Below are positions 9,237 to 17,821 of a stretch of 64,000 nt of DNA, one piece after another (the first letter of the stretch is position 1; each line of letters opens with the position of its first letter). The DNA comes from Vibrio sp. SCSIO 43137 (lineage in GTDB: Bacteria; Pseudomonadota; Gammaproteobacteria; Enterobacterales; Vibrionaceae). The stretch lies in assembly GCF_028201475.1 (NCBI RefSeq), contig NZ_CP116383.1:1364001-1428000 (forward strand), read 5' to 3'. A model generated the notes under the pieces. The model ran no database searches, had not been told where the DNA came from, and was given only the letters and a program-made list of their open reading frames with translations. Position numbers and translations under genes: made by a program.

Positions 9237-10166
9237 ATGTCTGTAGAGCAAACAATGTTCGATGGCAAGATAGCAGATGAAATTGCTGTAGAACCTAAGG
9301 ATTGGATGCCTGAGGGCTACCGGAAAACACTAATACGTCAGATTGGTCAGCATGCTCACTCAGAAGTAGTGGGAATGTTGCCGGAAGCAAACTGGCTGAC
9401 ACGGGCACCTTCGCTGCGCCGTAAAGCGGTTTTGCTGGCAAAGATTCAGGATGAAGCCGGCCACGGCATGTATCTGTATAGCGCGGCGGAAACACTGGGT
9501 GGTGAGCGCCATGAACTGTATCAGAAGATGCTGAGTGGTGAGATGAAGTACTCGTCCATCTTTAACTATCCGACACTGAACTGGGCGGATATCGGTGTTA
9601 TCGGCTGGCTGGTGGATGGCGCTGCTATCGTCAATCAGGTGGCACTATGCCGCACTTCATACGGCCCATATGCCAGAGCCATGGTTCGTATCTGTAAGGA
9701 AGAGAGCTTCCATCAGCGTCAGGGCTATGAGGCGTGCAGGGCGCTGGCTGACGGCAACGGAGAGCAGAAAGCCATGTTGCAGGATGCTATCAACCGCTGG
9801 TGGTGGCCGGCACTAATGATGTTCGGTCCTAACGATAACGACTCCCCGAATTCGGCAAAGAGCATGGCATGGAAAATCAAGCGTGTCAGCAACGACGACC
9901 TGCGTCAGAAATTTATCGATAACACAGTTCATCAGGTACATGCCCTAGGTATGACCATTCCTGATGAAGATCTGAAATGGGATGAAGAGAGTGGTCACTA
10001 TAAATTCGGCACTATCGACTGGGCTGAGTTTTATCAGGTGATTAATGGTTACGGCATGTGTAATGACGACCGTCTGAAAGCCAAGCGAGAGGCGTGGAAG
10101 TCAGGCGAGTGGGTGCGGGAAGCAGCACTGGCACATGCAAAGAAACAGGTGGATAGCGCGGCTTAG
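9237..10166 (+). CDS. paaA: PaaA, catalytic subunit of phenylacetyl-CoA 1,2-epoxidase
   Basis: Di-iron oxygenase subunit that inserts one oxygen atom into the aromatic ring of phenylacetyl-CoA. The carboxylate-bridged iron site is visible as [10 protein letters not shown] (about residue 70) and EESFHQRQG (about 160). The 309-residue protein is nearly collinear with E. coli PaaA from [19 protein letters not shown] to the C-terminus. TAAGGAGG ends 4 nt before ATG 9237; the GTG one codon earlier is too close to that box. It heads the long paa operon. Confidence 0.97.
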   Translation: MSVEQTMFDGKIADEIAVEPKDWMPEGYRKTLIRQIGQHAHSEVVGMLPEANWLTRAPSLRRKAVLLAKIQDEAGHGMYLYSAAETLGGERHELYQKMLSGEMKYSSIFNYPTLNWADIGVIGWLVDGAAIVNQVALCRTSYGPYARAMVRICKEESFHQRQGYEACRALADGNGEQKAMLQDAINRWWWPALMMFGPNDNDSPNSAKSMAWKIKRVSNDDLRQKFIDNTVHQVHALGMTIPDEDLKWDEESGHYKFGTIDWAEFYQVINGYGMCNDDRLKAKREAWKSGEWVREAALAHAKKQVDSAA

Positions 10167-10241
10167 TTCGTTGTAACCAATGAGCGCGCAGTCATCAACG
10201 AGTTTATCGTAACCAAATAAAAAAGATTAAGGAGAATCAAG

Positions 10242-10529
10242 ATGAGTTCATTTAACTGGCCACTGTATGAAGTATTTGTCCGTAGCAAGCAGGGTTTAGA
10301 CCACAAACATGTAGGCAGCGTACGCGCCGCTGACGGACAAATGGCACTGGAAGCTGCCCGCGATTTATACACTCGCCGTAATGAAGGGTGTTCAATCTGG
10401 GTAGTACTGTCATCAGAAATCACCGCCTCTCAGCCGGGCGAGTCAGGGCCTTTCTTCGACCCTGCAGAAGATAAGGTGTACCGACACGCCAGCCACTACA
10501 TTATTCCGTCAGATATAAAGCACATGTAA
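10242..10529 (+). CDS. paaB: PaaB, structural subunit of phenylacetyl-CoA epoxidase
   Basis: Small 95-residue subunit that bridges PaaAC heterodimers in the epoxidase complex. The family block WPLYEVFVRSKQGLDHKHVG opens the protein, and the ARDLYTRRNEG segment follows at about residue 45. Strong AAGGAGA box upstream. A 75-nt gap separates it from paaA. Confidence 0.96.
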   Translation: MSSFNWPLYEVFVRSKQGLDHKHVGSVRAADGQMALEAARDLYTRRNEGCSIWVVLSSEITASQPGESGPFFDPAEDKVYRHASHYIIPSDIKHM

Positions 10530-10539
10530 GGGGATGGAA

Positions 10540-11298
10540 ATGGATTTACAACATCTCAAAGTGAACTATCTGCTGCAGCTTGCTGATACCAACCTTATTC
10601 TGAGCCACCGTCTGGCGGAGTGGTGTGGTGTGGCGCCTGAGCTGGAAATCGATATGGCGTGGGCAAATATCGGTCTGGATCTGCTGGGTGAAGCGCGCAA
10701 CTGTTATCAGTATGCAGCGGAACTGGAAGGTCAGGGCAAAACAGAAGATGACTACGCTTATCTGCGCGAAGAGCGTGAGTATAAAAACCTGCTGATTGCC
10801 GAGCGCCCTAACGAAGGGTTTGATGTGTCAGTGGTTCGTCAGTTCCTTTACGACCACTTCCATATTCTGCAGCTGCAGTCGCTACAACAGAGCAGTGATG
10901 AGCAGTTAGCGGCAATTGCCAAGAAATCCCTGAAAGAGGTCTCTTACCATCTGCGTTACACCTCTGGCTGGATTGAGCGTCTGGGCGACGGCACTGAACT
11001 GAGTAACCAGAAAATTCAGGCTGCTCTGGACAGCTTATGGAGCTTTACCGAAGAGATGTTTATTCCCGGCGCGGAAGAGCAGGCTCTCGCTGAGGCAGGT
11101 GTGATTGCAGATATGAGTCAGCTAAAAGCGCAATGGCTTGAGAACGTGCAGGCGGACTTAAGCAAATCCAACCTGACACTGCCGGAGCTGCGCTATGCGC
11201 ACACTGGCGGTAAAGAGGGCAAACACAGTGAGTATCTGGGCTTTGTTCTGGCTGAGCTTCAGTATATGCAGCGTACCTATCCGAATCAGCAATGGTAG
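10540..11298 (+). CDS. paaC: PaaC, structural subunit of phenylacetyl-CoA epoxidase
   Basis: Ferritin-like partner of PaaA, lacking a full iron site in the family. Family blocks include LSHRLAEWCGVAPELEIDMA and ANIGLDLLGEARN near the start, ExxYHLRYTSGWIERLGDGT in the middle and HTGGKEGKHSEYLG near the end. AAGGGG abuts the ATG at 10534 and is 6 nt from the ATG at 10540, so I chose the latter (252 residues). Confidence 0.95.
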   Translation: MDLQHLKVNYLLQLADTNLILSHRLAEWCGVAPELEIDMAWANIGLDLLGEARNCYQYAAELEGQGKTEDDYAYLREEREYKNLLIAERPNEGFDVSVVRQFLYDHFHILQLQSLQQSSDEQLAAIAKKSLKEVSYHLRYTSGWIERLGDGTELSNQKIQAALDSLWSFTEEMFIPGAEEQALAEAGVIADMSQLKAQWLENVQADLSKSNLTLPELRYAHTGGKEGKHSEYLGFVLAELQYMQRTYPNQQW

Positions 11299-11306
11299 GT
11301 GTTGCT

Positions 11307-11813
11307 ATGGTTAATCAAATCGTAGACACAGTATCCGATGCAGAAACCCATCAGGTATTGCAACTGGTGAGCGACATTCCTGACCCGGAGATCCCTGTTA
11401 TCACCATAGGCGAACTGGGAATGGTTCGTGGGGTAGAAAAAAACGGTGCCCAGTGGGTAGTGAAGTTTACCCCGACCTATTCCGGCTGTCCGGCAACGGA
11501 CATGCTGATGAGTGATATCTCAGAGGTACTGGCTAAGCAGGGCTATAACGATGTAGTGGTTGAGGTTCAGCTTGATCCGGCGTGGACCACTGACTGGATG
11601 CAGGAGTCGAGCAAGCAGAAACTGCGTGAGTTCGGCATCTCTCCTCCGGACAGAAAAGCCTGTATGCAGACGGCCATTAACCCTAACCCGCAATGTCCGT
11701 CTTGTGGCAGCAGCGACAGCAAACTGGTGAGCGAGTTCGGTTCAACGGCTTGTAAAGCTCACTATCAGTGCAGGGAATGCAAGGAACCATTTGATTACTT
11801 CAAATGCATATAA
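11307..11813 (+). CDS. paaD: PaaD, iron-sulfur maturation protein of the epoxidase
   Basis: Helps assemble the metal centre of the epoxidase system. The N-terminal MIP18/DUF59 domain shows DIPDPEIPVITIGELGMVR and TPTYSGCPATDML. The C-terminal half has two CxxC-type pairs (CPSCGS and CRECKEPF) suited to metal binding, and ends FDYFKCI as in E. coli. ATG 11307 (168 residues) gives a length close to the E. coli protein. An in-frame ATG at 11292 would overlap paaC by 7 nt and add five residues. Confidence 0.94.
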   Translation: MVNQIVDTVSDAETHQVLQLVSDIPDPEIPVITIGELGMVRGVEKNGAQWVVKFTPTYSGCPATDMLMSDISEVLAKQGYNDVVVEVQLDPAWTTDWMQESSKQKLREFGISPPDRKACMQTAINPNPQCPSCGSSDSKLVSEFGSTACKAHYQCRECKEPFDYFKCI

Positions 11814-11827
11814 AGTAAGGGATTACT

Positions 11828-12883
11828 ATGACAGATTTTTACACACTAACCGTGGCGGGTGTGAATAAACAAACAGACGATTCAGTAGTGGTGCTACTGG
11901 ATGTTCCGCCAGAAAAAGAGCAGCAGTTTAACTTTCATCCCGGTCAGCACTTAACCATTAAAGCCGAAGTGAACGGCGAAGAGTTAAGACGCTGCTACTC
12001 CATCTGTTCATCACCGCAGCAACAGCAGCTTGAGATCGGTATTAAGGCGATTCCGGAAGGGCGTTTTTCAAACTATGCGGTAAAAGAGTTGCAGGCTGGC
12101 GATCAACTGGAAGTGATGACGCCGCAGGGACACTTCGGTTTTACCCCTGAAGCAGGGCAGCAGAAAAACTACCTCGGTATCGCGGTCGGCTCAGGAATCA
12201 CGCCGGTTCTCTCCATGCTGAAAAGTGCTTTAGAGCAGGAACAGGACAGCACATTTACCCTGCTGTACGGCAACCGTAACGCCAACAGCATGATGTTCCG
12301 CAACGAACTGCTGGGTCTGAAAAACCGTTACCCTCAGCGCCTGCATATTAACTACTTCTTCTCGCGGGAAACCAATGATGTTCCGTTGTGGAACGGTCGC
12401 TTGGACGGCGCAAAACTGCGTGAACTAGGTAAAGGGCTGTTTGACTGGAGCCAGTTTGATGCCTGCTATATCTGTGGCCCTGAAGAGATCTTCGAAGATT
12501 GCTACACCGCACTGGTTGAAGGCGGGCTAAGTGAAGAGAACTACCACGCAGAGCGTTTTAACACCACCAGTAAGCCAAGGGAAAAATCCCTTAATCAGTC
12601 TGAAAATACGCTGGTAAAAATCAAACGCGATGGTCGTAAGATGACCATTGATATGACCTCTCAGGACGACAGCCTGCTGGATGCGGCACTTCGTCAGGGC
12701 GTCGATTTACCTTATGCCTGTAAAGGCGGTGTTTGTGCCACCTGTATCTGTAAAGTGAATTCAGGTGAGGTTGAAATGGCCACCAACTATAGCCTCGAAT
12801 CGGACCAAATCGATAACGGTTATGTACTGAGCTGTCAGACAGTACCGACAAGCAGTGAAATTGAAATCGATTTTGACGTTTAG
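11828..12883 (+). CDS. paaE: PaaE, reductase subunit of phenylacetyl-CoA epoxidase
   Basis: Transfers electrons from NADPH to the di-iron centre of PaaA. An N-terminal FAD domain has the RRCYSICSSP flavin motif (about residues 57-66). A nucleotide-binding domain has GSGITPVLSML (about 121) and CGPEEIF. A C-terminal plant-type [2Fe-2S] ferredoxin domain has CKGGVCATC and a last Cys in SCQT (about 339). 351 residues against 356 in E. coli. It closes the paaABCDE set. Confidence 0.96.
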   Translation: MTDFYTLTVAGVNKQTDDSVVVLLDVPPEKEQQFNFHPGQHLTIKAEVNGEELRRCYSICSSPQQQQLEIGIKAIPEGRFSNYAVKELQAGDQLEVMTPQGHFGFTPEAGQQKNYLGIAVGSGITPVLSMLKSALEQEQDSTFTLLYGNRNANSMMFRNELLGLKNRYPQRLHINYFFSRETNDVPLWNGRLDGAKLRELGKGLFDWSQFDACYICGPEEIFEDCYTALVEGGLSEENYHAERFNTTSKPREKSLNQSENTLVKIKRDGRKMTIDMTSQDDSLLDAALRQGVDLPYACKGGVCATCICKVNSGEVEMATNYSLESDQIDNGYVLSCQTVPTSSEIEIDFDV

Positions 12884-12907
12884 AGGCCTAGCTTAAAGAG
12901 TAAATGG

Positions 12908-13696
12908 ATGAAAGAGCAAATGGATGACGCTTACCTTCTCTGCGACCTGAATAACAACGGCGTTCTGACCCTGACACTGAATCGCCCTGAAAAGCGCAAT
13001 GCACTCAGCAATGATGTGCTGACGCAGATGGGTGATCTACTCAGTGAAGCCAACAGCAACCCTGATGTTAAAGCGGTTGTGGTTTACGGCGGAAAAACCA
13101 TTTTTGCCGCCGGTGCTGACTTGCAGGAGCTGTCGTCACAAAAAGCCGTTGAGACCTGGCTGAACCCAAGGCCTCAGTTGTGGCAGAGAATAAACCAGTT
13201 CGAAAAGCCGCTGATTGCTGCGGTAAATGGTTACGCGCTGGGTGCCGGTCTGGAACTGGTTCTACTTTGCGATGTGGTGGTTGCCGGAGATAACGGCCAG
13301 TTTGGTCTGCCTGAAATTACCTTAGGCTTAATGCCCGGTGCCGGCGGAACCCAGCGTCTGGCACGTACAGTCGGTAAGTCACTGGCAAACCAGATGGTGC
13401 TGACGGGCAAGCCTATCTCAGCCAGAAAAGCGCTGGAGTCAGGTCTGGTTAGTGAGATAACCCCGGCAGACAACACGTTAAATAAGGCACAGCAGATTGC
13501 TGCAACTATTGCCCGTCAGGCACCTCTGGCGGTTAAAGCAGCAAAAGCGTCCCTAAAATCAGTACCAGAAAACTCCCTTAGTCAGGGGCTGCTAATGGAA
13601 AGGCAGCTGTTCAGCTTACTGGCTGAAACGCAAGACAGAAAAGAAGGCATAGAGGCATTTTTCTCCAAGAGAAAGCCAATCTATAAAGGAAGATAG
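12908..13696 (+). CDS. paaF: PaaF, 2,3-dehydroadipyl-CoA hydratase
   Basis: Crotonase-fold enzyme that hydrates 2,3-dehydroadipyl-CoA to 3-hydroxyadipyl-CoA. Motifs follow the family: LNRPEKRNALS at the start, the oxyanion-hole stretches FAAGADLQEL and NGYALGAGLELVLLCD, and the catalytic loop GLPEITLGLMPGAGGTQRL containing the Glu of hydratases. 262 residues; start at 12908 has AAGAG 7 nt upstream, with an alternative Met at 12920. Only 2 nt separate it from paaG. Confidence 0.93.
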   Translation: MKEQMDDAYLLCDLNNNGVLTLTLNRPEKRNALSNDVLTQMGDLLSEANSNPDVKAVVVYGGKTIFAAGADLQELSSQKAVETWLNPRPQLWQRINQFEKPLIAAVNGYALGAGLELVLLCDVVVAGDNGQFGLPEITLGLMPGAGGTQRLARTVGKSLANQMVLTGKPISARKALESGLVSEITPADNTLNKAQQIAATIARQAPLAVKAAKASLKSVPENSLSQGLLMERQLFSLLAETQDRKEGIEAFFSKRKPIYKGR

Positions 13697-13698
13697 AC

Positions 13699-14487
13699 AT
13701 GGAAAGTCCGGTATTACTGACTATTGAGGCAGGTGTAGCCCTGATTACCCTCAATCGTCCTAAGCAGTTAAACAGTTTTAACCCAGAAATGCATAAAGCG
13801 CTGAAGTCAGCACTGAGACAGGCGGAGCAGGATGAATCTGTGCGCGCCGTCCTTCTGACTGGCAGCGGCCGTGGGTTCTGTGCCGGTCAGGATCTCAATG
13901 ACCGTAACGTAAGTGACGTATCTGAGCCGCCAAATTTGGGTGAAAGTATCGAGAAATACTATAACCCGCTGATTAAGCAGATCACCTCAATGCCGAAGCC
14001 GGTTATCGCCGCTGTCAACGGTGTAGCGGCAGGTGCAGGTTGTAATATCGCACTGGCGTGTGACCTTGTATTGGCGGCAGAGTCCGCCTCATTTATTCAG
14101 GCCTTCTGCAAAATCGGCCTTGTGCCTGATTCTGGTGGTACCTGGTTATTGCCACGCCTTGTGGGCAATGCCCGCGCCAAAGGGCTAATGATGATGGGCA
14201 ATAAGCTGCCTGCCCGTCAGGCTGAAGAGTGGGGCATGATCTGGCAGTGTGTCGCTGACGATAAGTTACTTGAAACCGCAACGACGCTGGCAAGTCAGCT
14301 AGCGGTTCAGCCAACCAAAGGGCTGAGCCTGATAAAACAAGCATTGGCGCACTCCAGCCATAACGATCTCTCTCAACAGCTAGAAGTTGAAAAGGATCTG
14401 CAAACCATCGCCGGTCGCACGGAAGACTACCGGGAAGGGGTACGCGCCTTTTTCGAAAAGCGCACGCCTGAGTTTAAAGGGAAGTAA
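13699..14487 (+). CDS. paaG: PaaG, 1,2-epoxyphenylacetyl-CoA isomerase
   Basis: Crotonase-fold isomerase that expands the epoxide ring to oxepin-CoA and also moves the double bond in later intermediates. Visible are GFCAGQDLNDRNV near residue 60, NGVAAGAGCNIALACD near 112 and the acidic catalytic stretch GLVPDSGGTWLLPRL (Asp in place of the hydratase Glu). It ends RTPEFKGK like its E. coli counterpart. AAGGAAG precedes the start. Confidence 0.94.
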   Translation: MESPVLLTIEAGVALITLNRPKQLNSFNPEMHKALKSALRQAEQDESVRAVLLTGSGRGFCAGQDLNDRNVSDVSEPPNLGESIEKYYNPLIKQITSMPKPVIAAVNGVAAGAGCNIALACDLVLAAESASFIQAFCKIGLVPDSGGTWLLPRLVGNARAKGLMMMGNKLPARQAEEWGMIWQCVADDKLLETATTLASQLAVQPTKGLSLIKQALAHSSHNDLSQQLEVEKDLQTIAGRTEDYREGVRAFFEKRTPEFKGK

Positions 14488-14490
14488 GCC

Positions 14491-15990
14491 ATGACAGAAT
14501 CGATACAGACCGTTGCCGTTATCGGCGCCGGTGCTATGGGCGCGGGCATTGCACAAGTTGCTGCCCAGTCGGGCTATCAGACCATTCTTTTTGATTTGGC
14601 GGAAGGTAAAGCCGAACAGGCAAAAGCTGAAATTGCCGCCCGTCTGGATAAGAAGGTTTCCCGCAATAAAATGTCCGCTGTTCAGCGTGATGAAATTGTG
14701 CAAAGCATCAAATGCAGCACGGAATTGCAGAGTGTCTCATCGGCTGACTTAGTGATTGAAGCCATCGTAGAAGACTTGCAGATAAAGCAGGGATTATTCC
14801 GCGATTTAGAAGCCATCTGCGCTGAAGAGTGCATGCTGGCTACCAACACCTCTTCCATCTCTGTCACCTCCATTGCCAGTGCCCTGAACAAGCCGGACAG
14901 ATTTGTCGGCCTGCACTTCTTTAACCCTGCGCCATTAATGGCGTTGGTTGAAGTAGTTCGCGGCATAGAAACCAGCGATGAAGTGTGCAGCAGAGCCAAA
15001 GGGTGGGCCGAATCATGCGGTAAGCGTGCAGTAGTCACCCGCTCATTACCGGGCTTTATTGTAAACCGTGTTGCTCGTCCGTTTTATGCTGAAGCCCTAC
15101 GTGCTTTGGAAGTGAACGTAGCGCCTATTCAGGATATCGATTACTGCCTGACTAAAACGGCTCAGTTCCGAATGGGACCGTTCGAGCTGATGGATCTTAT
15201 CGGCCATGACGTAAATTACGCTGTAACAAAAAGCGTTTACGACGCCTATTATCAGGACAGACGCTTTACTCCGTCACTTATCCAGAAAGAGCTGGTGGAT
15301 GCCGGCCTGCTGGGGCGCAAGTCAGGGCGTGGCTTCTACGACTACACTGGTGCCACTGAAAAGCCTGAACCGAATTTTGCTAAACCTTGCGCTTTAACTG
15401 ACAGCTGCTCTGTCACTCTGTATAGCGACGGAAATTTGATTTCAGATTTTGCTCAACTGACCGGACTCACAGCGGAAAAAGCCGATTCAGCCTATCTGGA
15501 TATTGACGGTGTTTATGTTGCTTTCACTCAGGGTATTACCGCATCACAGCTATCTGACCAACTGAAACAGCCGGTGGTGTTGATGGATTACTGTCAGAGC
15601 TATATGGACAGTGAAGTGATCATACTGGCCGCGGCTGATCAAAACAGCACTGAGCAGACAGAAAAAGCAGTGGCTTATTTTCAGTCCAAAGGTAAGCAGG
15701 TAATGCTGCTGGATGATTATCCGGGACTTATTGTCTGGCGTACCTGGTGCATGCTGATTAATGAAGCGCTGGATCTTGCTAACCAAAACGGTGCCTCCCT
15801 TGAAGATATCGATATCGCCATGAAAAGCGGTGTGAACTACCCGTTCGGGCCGGTAGAGCTGGGCGAAAGCCTTGGCTGGAACCGCGTTCTTACTACGCTC
15901 AATCATCTGCAGTCATTTTACGGTGAAGAGCGTTATCGTTCGTCGCCACTGCTGCGCCGTTTAAGCCTGAACAGTAAAAAAGGGAACTAA
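14491..15990 (+). CDS. paaH: PaaH, 3-hydroxyadipyl-CoA dehydrogenase
   Basis: NAD-dependent oxidation of 3-hydroxyadipyl-CoA to 3-oxoadipyl-CoA. The Rossmann motif GAGAMGAGIAQVAAQSGY is at about residues 12-29. The substrate-domain signature HFFNPAPLMALVEVV is at about 141. A second, shorter dehydrogenase C-terminal domain ends the protein (SGVNYPFGPVELGESLGW). 499 residues, somewhat longer than the 475 of E. coli; the extra length falls in the linker between the two C-terminal domains. Spacing to paaG and paaI is 3 and 2 nt. Confidence 0.93.
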   Translation: MTESIQTVAVIGAGAMGAGIAQVAAQSGYQTILFDLAEGKAEQAKAEIAARLDKKVSRNKMSAVQRDEIVQSIKCSTELQSVSSADLVIEAIVEDLQIKQGLFRDLEAICAEECMLATNTSSISVTSIASALNKPDRFVGLHFFNPAPLMALVEVVRGIETSDEVCSRAKGWAESCGKRAVVTRSLPGFIVNRVARPFYAEALRALEVNVAPIQDIDYCLTKTAQFRMGPFELMDLIGHDVNYAVTKSVYDAYYQDRRFTPSLIQKELVDAGLLGRKSGRGFYDYTGATEKPEPNFAKPCALTDSCSVTLYSDGNLISDFAQLTGLTAEKADSAYLDIDGVYVAFTQGITASQLSDQLKQPVVLMDYCQSYMDSEVIILAAADQNSTEQTEKAVAYFQSKGKQVMLLDDYPGLIVWRTWCMLINEALDLANQNGASLEDIDIAMKSGVNYPFGPVELGESLGWNRVLTTLNHLQSFYGEERYRSSPLLRRLSLNSKKGN

Positions 15991-15992
15991 GT

Positions 15993-16469
15993 ATGACAAT
16001 GACTTCAGAGCACCCAGCTACAGAATTGACGGAACAGCAGCTTATAGAAAGGCAGGTTGCAGAGAGAGCCGTTGCCGCCATGCTGGAGAACGACCACTGC
16101 ACTAAGGAAATGGGCATGGAAGTGCTTGATGTGGCAAAGGGTACAGCCACTGTCTGCATGCGCATTACCCAAGCCATGTTAAACGGCCACAGCAGTTGCC
16201 ACGGCGGCATGCTGTTCGCTCTTGGTGACAGTGCATTTGCTTTTGCCTGCAACAGCGAAAATCAGGCGGCAGTAGCAGCCGGATGCAGTATTGAATATAT
16301 CCGTCCGGCGTTTGAAGGTGATCTGCTGACGGCCGTTGCACAAGTTAAATCTCAGGGAAGAACTACGGGCACATACGACGTAGAGATCAGTAATCAGGAC
16401 AATAAATTAGTTGCGCTTTTCCGGGGCAAATCCCACCGGACAGGTAAACAACTTGTGGAGGAGAGTTAG
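15993..16469 (+). CDS. paaI: PaaI, hotdog-fold acyl-CoA thioesterase
   Basis: Hydrolyses hydroxyphenylacetyl-CoA and related dead-end thioesters, freeing CoA. The hotdog catalytic region reads NGHSSCHGGMLFALGDSAFAFA-like (around residues 64-85), with the Asp of the active site in GDSAF. 158 residues against 140 in E. coli, with the excess at the N-terminus. A second in-frame Met lies two codons downstream. The stop codon abuts the GTG start of paaJ. Confidence 0.92.
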   Translation: MTMTSEHPATELTEQQLIERQVAERAVAAMLENDHCTKEMGMEVLDVAKGTATVCMRITQAMLNGHSSCHGGMLFALGDSAFAFACNSENQAAVAAGCSIEYIRPAFEGDLLTAVAQVKSQGRTTGTYDVEISNQDNKLVALFRGKSHRTGKQLVEES

Positions 16470-17675
16470 GTGACCAATGCATATATTTGTGATGGCGTGA
16501 GAACGCCAATCGGCCGCTACGGCGGGGCTTTATCAGCAGTTCGTGCTGATGATTTAGGCGCAATTCCGCTAAAAGCACTTAAAGAGAGACATCCGGAAGT
16601 TGACTGGTCTCAGGTGGATGATGTGATTCTGGGTTGTGCCAATCAGGCCGGTGATGACAACCGTGATGTTGCCCGTATGTCTCTGCTGCTGGCAGGTATG
16701 CCGGTAGGAGTTTCTGGCACCACTATCAACCGTCTGTGCGGCTCAGGTATGGATGCCATCAGCCATGCAGCACGTTCCATTAAAGCGGGAGAAGCCTCTT
16801 TGATGGTAGCGGGCGGGGTTGAGTCTATGTCCCGTGCTCCGTATGTGATGGGCAAACCAGTAACCGGTTTTGACCGCAACTGTCAGATGTTTGATACCAC
16901 TATAGGCTGGCGCTTTATCAACCCTAAGATGAAAGCCGAATACGGCACAGACTCTATGCCTGAAACCGCTGAAAATGTGGCTAACCGTTTCAACATCAGC
17001 CGTGAAGATCAGGATGCTTATGCCCTGAGAAGTCAGCAGCGTACCCAACAGGCGAAAGAGAAGGGCATCCTTGCCGAAGAGATAGTGCCGGTCTCTATTC
17101 CACAGCGCAAAGGGGATGATTTGGTAGTGACAGAAGATGAGCATCCGCGCCCGCAAACTACCATGACTCAGCTGTCTGCCCTTAAAACGCCGTTTGCTGA
17201 ATCGGGTTCGGTAACCGCCGGTAACTCATCAGGTGTAAACGACGGCGCTGCGGCTCTGTTACTGGCTGGCGATGAAGCGGTTAAACAACACGGATTAACG
17301 CCAAAAGCTAAAGTACTGGCAACGGCAACCGTGGGTGTGGAACCTGCCATTATGGGCATCGGTCCTGCTCCTGCTGCGAAGAAGGTGCTGGAGATGACCG
17401 GGCTCTCCATCGACGATATGGACGTGATTGAACTGAACGAAGCCTTCGCTTCACAGGCTCTGGCGGTAATGCGTGAACTGGGGCTTCCCGATGATGCTCC
17501 CCACGTAAATGCCAACGGCGGCGCCATTGCACTTGGTCACCCGCTGGGTATGAGCGGGGCGCGAATTGTAATGGCCGCCTGTAATGAACTGAAAAGAAAG
17601 CAGGCCAAGTACGCCTTATGTTGTATGTGTGTCGGCGTCGGTCAGGGCATCGCCATGATTATAGAGAACGTATAA
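16470..17675 (+). CDS. paaJ: PaaJ, 3-oxoadipyl-CoA thiolase
   Basis: Cleaves 3-oxoadipyl-CoA and 3-oxo-5,6-dehydrosuberyl-CoA with CoA, releasing acetyl-CoA. Thiolase motifs: NRLCGSGMDA with the nucleophilic Cys (about residue 91), NVNGGAIALGHPLG-type His loop (about 352) and CCMCVGVGQG with the second Cys (about 389). Start is GTG at 16470: GGAGGAG lies 7 nt upstream and overlaps the end of paaI, and the protein then begins like known thiolases. 401 residues, as in E. coli. Confidence 0.95.
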   Translation: MTNAYICDGVRTPIGRYGGALSAVRADDLGAIPLKALKERHPEVDWSQVDDVILGCANQAGDDNRDVARMSLLLAGMPVGVSGTTINRLCGSGMDAISHAARSIKAGEASLMVAGGVESMSRAPYVMGKPVTGFDRNCQMFDTTIGWRFINPKMKAEYGTDSMPETAENVANRFNISREDQDAYALRSQQRTQQAKEKGILAEEIVPVSIPQRKGDDLVVTEDEHPRPQTTMTQLSALKTPFAESGSVTAGNSSGVNDGAAALLLAGDEAVKQHGLTPKAKVLATATVGVEPAIMGIGPAPAAKKVLEMTGLSIDDMDVIELNEAFASQALAVMRELGLPDDAPHVNANGGAIALGHPLGMSGARIVMAACNELKRKQAKYALCCMCVGVGQGIAMIIENV

Positions 17676-17690
17676 GTAAGACGTTTAAAT

Positions 17691-17726
17691 AGAGCGTGTA
17701 CAGAACAAAAACAGAAAACACGCTCT
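17691..17726 (+). other. Hairpin between paaJ and paaK
   Basis: Perfect 9-bp stem AGAGCGTGT (17691-17699) with ACACGCTCT (17718-17726), 18-nt loop and no T-run. It lies in the only sizeable gap (146 bp) of the paaF-K series and may be an attenuator, an mRNA processing site, or chance. Confidence 0.45.
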
Positions 17727-17821
17727 TAGCTAATTTGTTCTTAAGGAATACGAGATTAAAAATAACCACTTAGCCTAGTCAGCAGCCAAATTATTAAAAG
17801 GATTTATGAGGAGAAACAAGC

